From a virus, in IMG/VR virus record IMGVR_UViG_3300044617_000206, positions 1 through 25,053 of that record: a stretch of DNA of 25,053 bases; one strand, given 5' to 3'. Position 1 is the first letter of the stretch; each line of letters begins with the position of its first letter. Shown here piece after piece: positions 1-7,400 of this stretch. The notes under the pieces are model-generated. The model searched no databases. It was not told the origin of the DNA and saw only the letters and a list, made by a program, of their open reading frames with translations. A program made the position numbers and the translations under genes.

Positions 1-867
1 GAAGTACCTGCTAATTTTGTAATTCCTGCGGGGATTATAGATGCAGATATAACTGTCACCATAACGGATATGGCGGACCTTTCAATTTCAACATCAACTT
101 TTACAGAGTCTTCATCTGGAGAAACATTAGAAATTTCTTTGCCAGGAAAGTACGACTCATCATACAGAGTTGAAATTGTTAAAGATCTTGGCACATCAGA
201 TGAACAAATTTTACAAGACGAAACATATGAAATAGTTAGACCATATGTAGATCCATCAACAAAAGCAACAACGGCAAGTGATATAGCAGCATATGCTATT
301 AATGAAGAAATTGCAAGAGCGGTAATCGACTCAGTTGTTCCAGATGGATTCTATTATAAGAAAAAGGTTCTAAAGTTTGAGGGAAGTGGGTCTGATTACT
401 TGCCAATTTGGGATGATGTAAAAAAGGTCTTGGCTGTTTATGAAAACAATATGTTGGTAGAGGATAGGCAGTATGAAGTTAGTCCAGATAAAACAGCAAT
501 CATTGAAAAGTCAACAGACAACATTAACCGTGCAGAATCTGCACCACTAGTATTACCAGCAGCAGCATCAGACTCTCTAGATCCTCAATTCATATACAGA
601 GGTTTTGGAAAAACCTGGGACTACAGAATAGTTGTAGAGCACGGATACACAGCGGTTCCATCTGACATAGCCAGAGCAACAGAGATGCTTATACATGACA
701 TCGAGTGCGGTAAACTAGATTATTACAAGAGATTTATTTCTTCTTATAACACAGATCAATACAGAATTCAGTTTGATAAGGGTCTTTTCGAAGGAACAGG
801 AAATATAATTATAGACAAGATACTTTCAAAGTATGTCAAGTCTATTACAAAAATTGGGGTATTGTAA
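1..867 (+). CDS. Head-tail connector (adaptor) protein, 5' partial
   Basis: The reading frame is open from base 1, so the gene begins upstream; 288 residues are visible. The first in-frame ATG at 70 is not a convincing start because coding-like sequence continues upstream of it (EVPANFVIPAGIIDADITV) and no Shine-Dalgarno sequence precedes it. The C-terminal part has the look of HK97 gp6-like or SPP1 gp15-like adaptors: a segment VPSDIARATEMLIHDIECG resembles the 'P-x-DI-x-x-A' helix common in these connectors and is followed by more helix. Such proteins form a ring under the portal and receive the stopper. Position immediately before the head-closure, tail completion and tail terminator genes supports this. 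The N-terminal part is beta-rich and unrecognised. The stop overlaps the next start (TAATG), which suggests translational coupling. The role is inferred mostly from gene order. Confidence 0.6.
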   Translation, partial: EVPANFVIPAGIIDADITVTITDMADLSISTSTFTESSSGETLEISLPGKYDSSYRVEIVKDLGTSDEQILQDETYEIVRPYVDPSTKATTASDIAAYAINEEIARAVIDSVVPDGFYYKKKVLKFEGSGSDYLPIWDDVKKVLAVYENNMLVEDRQYEVSPDKTAIIEKSTDNINRAESAPLVLPAAASDSLDPQFIYRGFGKTWDYRIVVEHGYTAVPSDIARATEMLIHDIECGKLDYYKRFISSYNTDQYRIQFDKGLFEGTGNIIIDKILSKYVKSITKIGVL

Positions 868-1316
868 TGACAGTTTGCGAAACTCCAGACTTCATGTTTC
901 CAATGCAAGCCTCCGTGTATCACCCAATAGTAGAACAAGGCGACTTTGGCGCAATTAAAAAGCAATGGATTTTAGATAGAACATTTGCATGTAGTTTTTC
1001 AGCAGGAGGTTCTGCTTTTAAAGAAGAAATAAAGCCAAACGTAAGTATAACTCAAAACTCAATACTTGTTGGAAGAACAAAGTCAGACCTTAGAATATCT
1101 TCTCGTGATAACAAAAACTCTTTAACCAATATACTAATAACAGACATCAGAGACCAAGAAGGAAACCTTGTTTATATTGAGACATCTGGACCTAGATCTG
1201 GCAAGGGCACTCTGTTTGAGATAGCCACGTACGAGCCTTTCGTAGGCCCTTTTGGAGTAGTTGAGTCATACAAGGTGATAATCAGAAGGTCAGAAAATCA
1301 AACGGGTGACGTATGA
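867..1316 (+). CDS. Head-closure (stopper) protein
   Basis: The 149-residue protein begins at the ATG that overlaps the upstream stop (TAATG). The N-terminal stretch MFPMQASVYHPIVEQGDFGAIKKQW resembles the start of SPP1 gp16-type head-completion proteins, in which a short 'y-x-p-x-q-D-x-x-G-x-x-k-k-x-W' element leads into a small beta-barrel. The rest alternates short beta-strands and loops (ILITDIRDQEGNLVYIETSG), with no membrane segment or enzyme motif. In related phages this protein sits below the adaptor ring and closes the channel until the tail attaches. The end overlaps the next gene by four bases (ATGA), again suggesting coupled translation. Assignment rests on size, position and the N-terminal motif. 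Confidence 0.55.
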   Translation: MTVCETPDFMFPMQASVYHPIVEQGDFGAIKKQWILDRTFACSFSAGGSAFKEEIKPNVSITQNSILVGRTKSDLRISSRDNKNSLTNILITDIRDQEGNLVYIETSGPRSGKGTLFEIATYEPFVGPFGVVESYKVIIRRSENQTGDV

Positions 1317-1987
1317 GAGCAGTCTTTAATTCTAATCAGTTTAAGAAAGATATGAGCAATATAGTTAATTACTCTATTGGATTTTTAGATGGTGTAGAAA
1401 AAGGAAAGACAGTATTCTTAAAAACAGTTGGAATGCAAACGGTAGAGTTAATGAAGGAGTTTATAGATTCTAATGCAAGAGTTAACCCAGACATGCTTCA
1501 TCACGTTTATGAATGGAGCCAGACTGGTAGCCCAAGTGCAAGACTTTATGACATATCCTACACAACAAGCAACCTTGGATTATCATTTAGATCATCATTT
1601 AGTCAATCAACATCAGTTAAGAATGGATCTAGAACACCTTTCTATGACAAGGCTAGAATTATGGAAGAGGGCATTCCTGTAAGAATTAGACCAAAGGTTG
1701 CACAGGCCTTAGCGTTTGAAGAAAATGGAGAGATGATATTTACTAAAAACGAAGTTAGAGTTGATAATCCTGGAGGAACAGAAGTGCAGGGTGGTTTTGA
1801 AAAAGTTTTTGACATGTTCTTTAATAGATATTTTTCTCAAGCATTTTTAAGAGTAAGTGGTGTAGCACAGTATCTTGAGAATCCTATTCTTTATAAGAAG
1901 GATATGCAGGCAGGAAAAAAGATGGGTAAGTCAAAGGGCGTATCAACTGGCTATCGCTGGATCGCTAACGCAGGAGTAGGTGCATAA
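1313..1987 (+). CDS. HK97 gp10-like tail completion protein
   Basis: The 224-residue protein starts at the ATG of an ATGA overlap with the upstream stop. The N-terminal 60 residues are helical (KKDMSNIVNYSIGFLDGVEK, then a helix with TVGMQTVELMKEFIDSNARV), followed by a mixed region with a WSQTGSPSARLYDISY segment. This pattern is seen in HK97 gp10-like proteins, which sit at the head-proximal end of the tail. The order adaptor, stopper, gp10-like, terminator, major tail protein is the standard siphovirus order and matches here. The C-terminus is basic and glycine-rich (MQAGKKMGKSKGVSTGYRW), longer than in compact family members. No catalytic motif is visible. The stop overlaps the next start as TAATG. 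Confidence 0.6.
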   Translation: MRAVFNSNQFKKDMSNIVNYSIGFLDGVEKGKTVFLKTVGMQTVELMKEFIDSNARVNPDMLHHVYEWSQTGSPSARLYDISYTTSNLGLSFRSSFSQSTSVKNGSRTPFYDKARIMEEGIPVRIRPKVAQALAFEENGEMIFTKNEVRVDNPGGTEVQGGFEKVFDMFFNRYFSQAFLRVSGVAQYLENPILYKKDMQAGKKMGKSKGVSTGYRWIANAGVGA

Positions 1988-2580
1988 TGTCAATAGTCGT
2001 CGATCATCCGCCATCATTTGTTAATGCATTCCTACAACAAAAACTTGGAGCAGAATTTGGTGCAATACCAATGTTCCCGACAGTACCAACAGATATGGCA
2101 GGCTTGGCTCAAGGGTTTACTATAAATGATCTAACAGAGGGGGCCATATTTTCTTTTAATGGCAATGCTGCAATATATGATAGAATGTTCAAAATGAGAA
2201 GAATGGCATTTCCTCACATTAAGTGCGAACAACTTCTCTACTACTTTAATGCATTAGAAGAGAATGCTGTTCCTAATCTGATCAGAATAACACAAAAAAT
2301 TCAAGACCTTCTTGACAACGGAGATGAATCAGCAGAAGATTTAAACGCCTGGATATTGTCAATATTTGAAATCGAAGAGGTCTTAGACGGAGACAGAAAA
2401 AGACCAGTGGCCGTAATCCCTGGCCACGGAACATTCTATGTCCCACACTTTCACAATTTTAAGATATATCAGTTAGAAGAGACTAGAGATATTATAGACT
2501 TTGGAACAGCCCGTACTTATGCGGGGAATAAGATAATAATAGACTATGATTGGCATTCAGTCTACAGTAAAAACACCTAA
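1987..2580 (+). CDS. Tail terminator-like protein
   Basis: The 197-residue protein lies directly before the major tail protein, the usual place for the tail terminator that caps the tube and joins it to the head. It starts within a TAATG overlap. The sequence has helical segments (AFLQQKLGAEFG; CEQLLYYFNALEENAVPNLI; IRITQKIQDLLDNG) and a C-terminal beta-rich part (RPVAVIPGHGTFYVPHFHNF; KIIIDYDWHSVY). An alpha/beta composition fits terminators such as lambda gpU or SPP1 gp17, though at 197 residues it is longer than those. No conserved catalytic residues are apparent. It ends the connector block: a gap of about 67 bases with a candidate promoter follows. Functional naming rests largely on gene order. 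Confidence 0.45.
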   Translation: MSIVVDHPPSFVNAFLQQKLGAEFGAIPMFPTVPTDMAGLAQGFTINDLTEGAIFSFNGNAAIYDRMFKMRRMAFPHIKCEQLLYYFNALEENAVPNLIRITQKIQDLLDNGDESAEDLNAWILSIFEIEEVLDGDRKRPVAVIPGHGTFYVPHFHNFKIYQLEETRDIIDFGTARTYAGNKIIIDYDWHSVYSKNT

Positions 2581-2591
2581 TAAAAAGCCTG

Positions 2592-2597
2592 TATAAT
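2592..2597 (+). promoter_or_regulatory. Candidate -10 box of the major tail protein promoter
   Basis: A perfect TATAAT lies in the non-coding gap after the terminator-like gene. It would place transcription start near 2604 and give a leader of about 44 bases before the start codon at 2648. No convincing -35 hexamer is seen at the expected distance, and the upstream TG is adjacent to the box rather than one base away. The short sequence AAGCCTG just upstream (2585-2591) also occurs upstream of the box at 4071. The high-expression codon use of the gene downstream makes a dedicated promoter plausible. Confidence 0.5.
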
Positions 2598-2647
2598 TAA
2601 GGTGAGGAAACAACCCCCTTTTAATAAAAATGAAAGAGGTGAGAAAT

Positions 2648-3301
2648 ATGGCATATAGCCGTGGTTCAAGTAGTAACATCATCGTAGGTGCAGCAGCACT
2701 ATTTACGCATGACGCAGGTCCAATCGGATACACAAACACTGGAGCAATTACTGACGCTCAAGCAGCAACAGATCTTCCAGTATTTACAGCATCTGAAACT
2801 TCTTACAAGGATACATTGTCTCTAGACAACGCATACACAAACGTAGGATACACATCAAACGGTTTGGAACTAGCGTTCCAACCTGATTTCGGCGAAGTAG
2901 CAGTAGATCAACTTCTCGACGTTGCTCGTTTGTTCAAGCAAGGTATGACAGTTAATCTAAACACTGCATTCGCAGAGTCAACACTAGAAAACCTTCTAGT
3001 CGCAATTGCAGGAAATGACACAGATCTATCAACAGCATCAGGAGTTTCACAACTTCGCATGTCTGCTGGTGACATCGGTGACGTTCCTCTAGAGCGTGGA
3101 CTAGTAGCAGTAGGACCAGGTTCTGGTTCTTCTCTAGAGCCAAAGGAAAGAATCTATGTTGCATACCGTGCACTCTCAATCGAGAATGTTACAGTATCAG
3201 CAAAGCGTGATGAAGCAACAATGTTTGAAGTTTCATTCCGTCTTCTTCCAAACGACAACGCTTCATACGGTAAGATCGTAGACCGTTCACTAGAAGCATA
3301 A
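2648..3301 (+). CDS. Major tail protein (tail tube subunit)
   Basis: This 217-residue protein is the likely tail tube subunit. It begins MAYSRGSSSNIIVGAAALFT and is beta-rich throughout, with the feature order typical of tube proteins: an extended N-terminus, a helix (VDQLLDVARLFKQGM), a loop rich in small residues, and a C-terminal strand region (NVTVSAKRDEATMFEVSFRL). I place the start at 2648 rather than the in-frame ATG at 2630, because an AAAGAGGTGAG ribosome-binding site (about 2633-2643) sits just before 2648 and would lie inside the longer form. Codon use differs sharply from its neighbours: eight of nine Arg codons are CGT or CGC, while surrounding genes mostly use AGA. This fits a very highly expressed structural gene. 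It is bounded by its own candidate promoter and a strong terminator, and is followed by the tail chaperones and tape measure gene as in other siphoviruses. Confidence 0.8.
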   Translation: MAYSRGSSSNIIVGAAALFTHDAGPIGYTNTGAITDAQAATDLPVFTASETSYKDTLSLDNAYTNVGYTSNGLELAFQPDFGEVAVDQLLDVARLFKQGMTVNLNTAFAESTLENLLVAIAGNDTDLSTASGVSQLRMSAGDIGDVPLERGLVAVGPGSGSSLEPKERIYVAYRALSIENVTVSAKRDEATMFEVSFRLLPNDNASYGKIVDRSLEA

Positions 3302-3316
3302 TATAACTTAATATAC

Positions 3317-3353
3317 GAGAGGCTCAATCCTTCGGGGTTGGGCCTTTCTGTTT
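3317..3353 (+). terminator. Rho-independent terminator after the major tail protein
   Basis: The core stem pairs 3321-3330 with 3335-3344 (ten pairs, two of them G-U) and is closed by a TTCG loop on a C-G pair, the very stable C(UUCG)G tetraloop. Four more pairs (GAGA at 3317-3320 with TTTC at 3345-3348) extend it to fourteen, and the T-rich run ends at 3353. It begins 15 bases after the major tail protein stop. It is the only strong intrinsic terminator I can see in the window. The next candidate promoter starts on its last base. Confidence 0.85.
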
Positions 3354-3367
3354 GGTATACTTATATA
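3353..3367 (+). promoter_or_regulatory. Candidate extended -10 promoter giving a leaderless mRNA
   Basis: TGG-TATACT (3353-3361) is an extended -10 element. Six bases separate it from the ATG at 3368, so the expected start of transcription (about seven bases after the hexamer) falls on the A of ATG. There is no Shine-Dalgarno sequence at normal distance upstream of that ATG. A nearly identical block, including spacing and start codon, occurs at 20769-20786. A TATAAT at 3364-3369 overlaps the start codon and is too close to act for this start. Confidence 0.6.
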
Positions 3368-4045
3368 ATGGCAACAAGCGTTTATGATAAAGTAGAGTTT
3401 AGTCTTGTAAATGGGACTAGTGTTATTGCTGGCCCACTTAAAATAAAATATCTTAGAGAGTTTTTAGAAATCTTTGAAAAAATTAAAGAAGCAAAGACTG
3501 ATGATGAATCAATATCTGTACTAGTAAACTGTGCTTTAGTGGCAATGAAACAGTATGTCCCGCAAATTAAAACTGTAGATGAACTAGAAGATAGTCTAGA
3601 CTTGCCAACTATTTACAAGGTTATAGATATTGCAGCAGGTATTAAGATCAATGAAAAGTCTGAAGAAACCGTAAAGTCTCAGGCAGTTGATAGCGGATCA
3701 TCTTGGGACACATTGGATTTGGCCAAATTAGAATCTGAGGCATTTCTTATTGGAATATGGAAAGACTATGAAGAACTAGAAGAATCTTTGTCCATGCCAG
3801 AACTAACAGCAACTATTAAAATAAAAAGAGAACTAGATTACAGTGACAAAAAGTTTGCTGCTGCTATGCAGGGCGTAGATCTAGATAAAAACTCTGGAAA
3901 TACAAATGCTTGGGAAGACATGAAGGCCAGAGTGTTTAGCAAAGGTACTGCAACTGATGGTAGTGATATCCTTGCTTTGCAAGGTAAAAATGCTGAGAGA
4001 GCAGGATTTGGAATTGGCATGGGCTTAGATTATGAAAAATATTAA
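3368..4045 (+). CDS. Tail assembly chaperone, long form (G plus T-like domains)
   Basis: This 225-residue protein is a likely tape-measure chaperone. Residues about 9-92 are related to the whole of the next gene's product: both share an N-G/D-G-T turn, PLKI, LR-x-F, FE-x-I, an AM-x-QY-x-P helix and LDLPT-x-YK ending in GI. Residues about 115-225 form a second domain with SLSMPELTATI and a RELDYSDKKFAAAMQGVDL segment, resembling the downstream (T) part of actinophage chaperones that is usually reached by ribosomal frameshift. Here it is encoded in one uninterrupted frame. The start at 3368 is preferred over the in-frame ATG at 3338, which lies inside the terminator stem; from 3368 the protein begins MAT like its paralogue. 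It lacks a Shine-Dalgarno sequence and appears to be read from a leaderless message. Codon use is ordinary, unlike the major tail protein. Confidence 0.75.
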   Translation: MATSVYDKVEFSLVNGTSVIAGPLKIKYLREFLEIFEKIKEAKTDDESISVLVNCALVAMKQYVPQIKTVDELEDSLDLPTIYKVIDIAAGIKINEKSEETVKSQAVDSGSSWDTLDLAKLESEAFLIGIWKDYEELEESLSMPELTATIKIKRELDYSDKKFAAAMQGVDLDKNSGNTNAWEDMKARVFSKGTATDGSDILALQGKNAERAGFGIGMGLDYEKY

Positions 4046-4067
4046 TACTAAAAATAAGCCTGCGCTA

Positions 4068-4076
4068 TGGTATAAT
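4068..4076 (+). promoter_or_regulatory. Candidate extended -10 promoter of the short chaperone gene
   Basis: TGG-TATAAT is a perfect -10 hexamer with the TGn extension, in the 57-base gap between the two chaperone genes. Transcription would start near 4083, leaving a leader of about 20 bases that contains a strong ribosome-binding site. The box is closely related to those at 3353 and 20769, but the start codon is further away, so this message would have a leader. No clear -35 box is seen. Confidence 0.6.
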
Positions 4077-4090
4077 TGACTAAACCTTAT

Positions 4091-4098
4091 AAGGAGGA
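4091..4098 (+). promoter_or_regulatory. Strong Shine-Dalgarno site for the short chaperone gene
   Basis: AAGGAGGA lies with GGAGG five bases before the ATG at 4103. It is among the best ribosome-binding sites in the window and contrasts with the long chaperone gene just upstream, which has none. The contrast suggests the short form is made in greater amount. Confidence 0.75.
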
Positions 4099-4102
4099 AT
4101 AA

Positions 4103-4426
4103 ATGGCAACCGCCACTGAAGAAAAGACAGTAACGCTAATCGACGGTACAAAAATCAAGGTAAGACCATTAAAGATATCACTACTTCGTCCATTTATGAA
4201 GAAGTTTGAAGATATCGCAAAAGTAGCAGAAGATAACGAAAAGTCTATGGACCTATTGATTGACTGCGTAATGATTGCAATGCAACAATACAAGCCAGAA
4301 TTGGCAGAAGACAAGGAAGCCCTAGAAGAAAATCTAGACCTTCCAACAGTATACAAGATCGTTGAAGAGGCATCTGGAATTAGACTTTCAGACGCATCAC
4401 TACTCGGCAATCTTGTAAATAACTAA
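4103..4426 (+). CDS. Tail assembly chaperone, short form (G-like domain only)
   Basis: The 107-residue protein aligns along its length with residues about 9-92 of the preceding gene product: PLKI at 22-25, LR-x-F, FE-x-I, an AM-x-QY-x-P helix, LDLPT-x-YK and a final SGI, then a short unrelated tail. It corresponds to the G-like chaperone that coats the tape measure protein during assembly. Only 18 bases separate its stop from the tape measure start, so there is no room for a frameshifted extension. The gene has its own extended -10 promoter and a near-perfect Shine-Dalgarno sequence. Lys is mostly AAG, suggesting some adaptation for expression. It is likely an ancient duplicate of the G domain of the upstream gene, or the reverse. 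Confidence 0.75.
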   Translation: MATATEEKTVTLIDGTKIKVRPLKISLLRPFMKKFEDIAKVAEDNEKSMDLLIDCVMIAMQQYKPELAEDKEALEENLDLPTVYKIVEEASGIRLSDASLLGNLVNN

Positions 4427-4444
4427 ATAAAGAGGTGTTAATGG

Positions 4445-7400
4445 ATGGCTGATGTTCAATCCAATATTCATGTAAATATTGATACGTCTGATGCTTTAGC
4501 AAGTCTAAAACTTCTGCAACGTCAAATATCAGCCTTCCATACACAAATGGCAAAGTCTGGTACCGCAGCCTCAGCGGTAGCAGCAAATCAAGCACAAAAC
4601 TTGATGAACAGTATAAATGCAACTGGCAAGTTCCAGGCATCTATGCGAACAGTAACATCTAGTACAGAGTCTTTTACTAATGCTTTAGAAAAAAATAAGT
4701 TAACATCTAGAGAGTATTTTAGATATACAGGCGCAGCAACTAAAACTTTCGGTAAACTTTTTAAGTCTGAGTTTGACACAATAAATAAGGTTGCAAGAGA
4801 GCGTGTAAAAGATGTTCAGACCCAATATATAAAGATGGGTAGAGGAGCCAATGGTGCTCTTCAGGCAATTGCCGTAAGACCTTTAACCCTAGACATGAAA
4901 AATCTAGGAACACAAACCGCTATTGCTGCACAAAGACAACAATTATTAAATCAACTTTTAAAGCAGGGATCTACAAATCTTCTAAACTTCGGTAAGAATA
5001 CTCAGTGGGCAGGTCGACAGTTGATGGTTGGCTTTACAGTTCCATTAGCAATGCTTGGATCCGCTGCTGCTAAAACATTTATGCAACTTGAAGAACAGGC
5101 TATTAGGTTTAAGCGTGTTTATGGAGAACTCTTTACAACACAAGAAGAAACAGATGCAATGGTTAAAGATATTCAATTGCTTGCAAATGAGTATACTAAG
5201 TATGGCGTTGCTGTAGAAAAAACAATGAAGATGGCTGCGGACGCAGCAGCACAGGGCAAGATGGGTGCAGACCTAGTTGCTCAGGTTTCAGAAGCAACTC
5301 GCCTTGCAGTTCTTGGCGGGGTAGAGCAAGAAGAAGCACTACTAACCACTATATCAGTTACAAATGCATTTGGTGTGGCAACAGAAGATTTAGCAAAAAA
5401 GATTGACTTCCTTAACGCAGTAGAAAACCAAACTGTTGTGTCTATTGAAGATTTAACAATTGCAATTCCAAAGGCTGGTCCAGTTGTTCAGCAACTTGGT
5501 GGAGATGTTGAAGATCTTGCATTCTTCCTGACCGCTATGAAGGAAGGCGGAATTAACGCATCAGAAGGTGCTAACGCACTTAAATCTGGTCTTGCATCCT
5601 TAATTAACCCATCTGAAAAAGCATCTAAGATGCTAAATGGTCTTGGCGTTAACATCAAGGGAATTGTTGAAGGAAATCAAGGAGATGTTAAGTCTACTGT
5701 TATTGATTTTGCAAAAGCATTAGATACTCTGGATCCACTTAACCGTGCTCGTGCTATTGAGCAACTATTTGGTAAGTTTCAGTTTTCAAGACTATCCACA
5801 CTATTCCAAAATGTTATAGGACAAGGAACCCAAGCAGAAAGAGTTCTAACTCTTTCAAAGGCAACAGCAGAAGAGTTAGCGATCCTATCTGAACGAGAAT
5901 TGGGCAAAATTGAAAACACAACAACCTATAAGTTTAAAAAATCAATTGAGGACCTTAAGGTAACTCTTGCTCCAGTTGGAGAGTCATTCCTAAAAGCATT
6001 AACTCCTATTGTTGAGTTTGTTTCTAAAGTACTAGACAAGTTTAATAGCCTTGGAGAAGGTGGAAAGAAGTTTGTAACTATTTTAACAGTTGCCCTAGGT
6101 GCAATTGGTCCAATAGCCTTGATGACATTTGGTTTGCTTGCTAACGGTGTTGCCAACATAATTAAACTTTTTGCAACTATGAAGGGTGCTTATAACAGAG
6201 CAGGATCATCTACTCAAGTATTGGGTCAGCAAACATCTTATTTAACACAAGAACAGTTGGAAGCATCTGCAGTAGCAGCATCTCTTAATCAGGTACACAC
6301 AACACTACGACAAACATTCACATCAGAGGCATCTGCAGTAAACGCTCTAGCCTTGGCTTATAAGAATGCCATTGCAGCACAGGTAGGATTTACTGGCCCT
6401 GTTCGAGGTGGAGGAATGAAGGGTCCACCACAAAGTAAAAAGTATTCAACAGGAGTTACAAGCGTTCCAGGATCAGGCAACCAAGACACTGTTCCAGCAA
6501 TGCTTACTCCTGGAGAAGCAGTTATTCCAGCAGGTGCTGCACAAGATCCAGCAAATAAGCCAATAATTGCTAGGATGGTTGCAGGACAAAAGGTTCAGGG
6601 ATTCAATACTGGAACAACCAAAGTAACATATAATGGAAAAGAATATAATGCAAAGACTGCAAGAAGCGCACAAAGTGTAAGAGAGTTCTTAAATCAACTT
6701 GTAGAAAATCCAGATAAAACTCTTACGGATCCGCACACAGGAAAAACATTTACACGAGAGCAGTTATCTCATGCTATTGACTATAGATCTCAGCCAGGCA
6801 AAGAACTTAGTGCAAGCCAGATTAGAAGATCTATTAAAAGAGAAAACATGTCTAATAGATCTCCACTTATCAAGAGATTAACAGAAGTTTATGATGAGAA
6901 AAATGCAAAAGCGCTGTCTACCGAAAGAGAAGTATTAGAAAAAGCCTTAAAGGATCGTGGCTTACCACCTCTTACTGAATCCCAAGCAGATGACGCTTTT
7001 AAAACCAAAAAAGCACACCTTACAAAAGATGTTGTTGATGGCGTTAAGCAATGGAGAGTAGTAAATGTCGCACCAGATGCAGGATACATAAATCAGTACA
7101 TGAACACTGTAGAAGGAAATCTTGGAAAAGATTTGCTAAAAATGTCAGATGCCGATTTAACAAAGTTGGGAATTGATAGAGATCACCTAAAAGGCTTTAT
7201 TGATGGCAACCATCCAAGAGATGCAAAGCAGTTAGATACGTTTAGAAATATAGCAAAATATGACATAGGCTTAGATGAAAAAAGAAAAGTCAAAAAAGCA
7301 AACATCTATCAGGCACACCTAGTTGATGCTGGTTTAGAATGGAGAGCAAAAGAAGGAATAGGTGGGTATAAAGAAGGAGGGCTAAAATCTTTTGCAGATC

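Noticed and set aside
3338-3367. Upstream ATG of the long chaperone gene at 3338
   Set aside because: It lies within the terminator stem, lacks a ribosome-binding site, and would add residues that the paralogue does not have.
4087-4410. Minus-strand open frame of 107 residues opposite the short chaperone
   Set aside because: It mirrors the plus-strand gene almost exactly; the plus-strand frame has a clear ribosome-binding site, promoter and a paralogue, so this is a shadow.
4340-4445. Programmed frameshift at the end of the short chaperone gene
   Set aside because: Only 18 bases lie between its stop and the tape measure start, leaving no room for a T-like extension, and the T-like domain is already present in the upstream gene.
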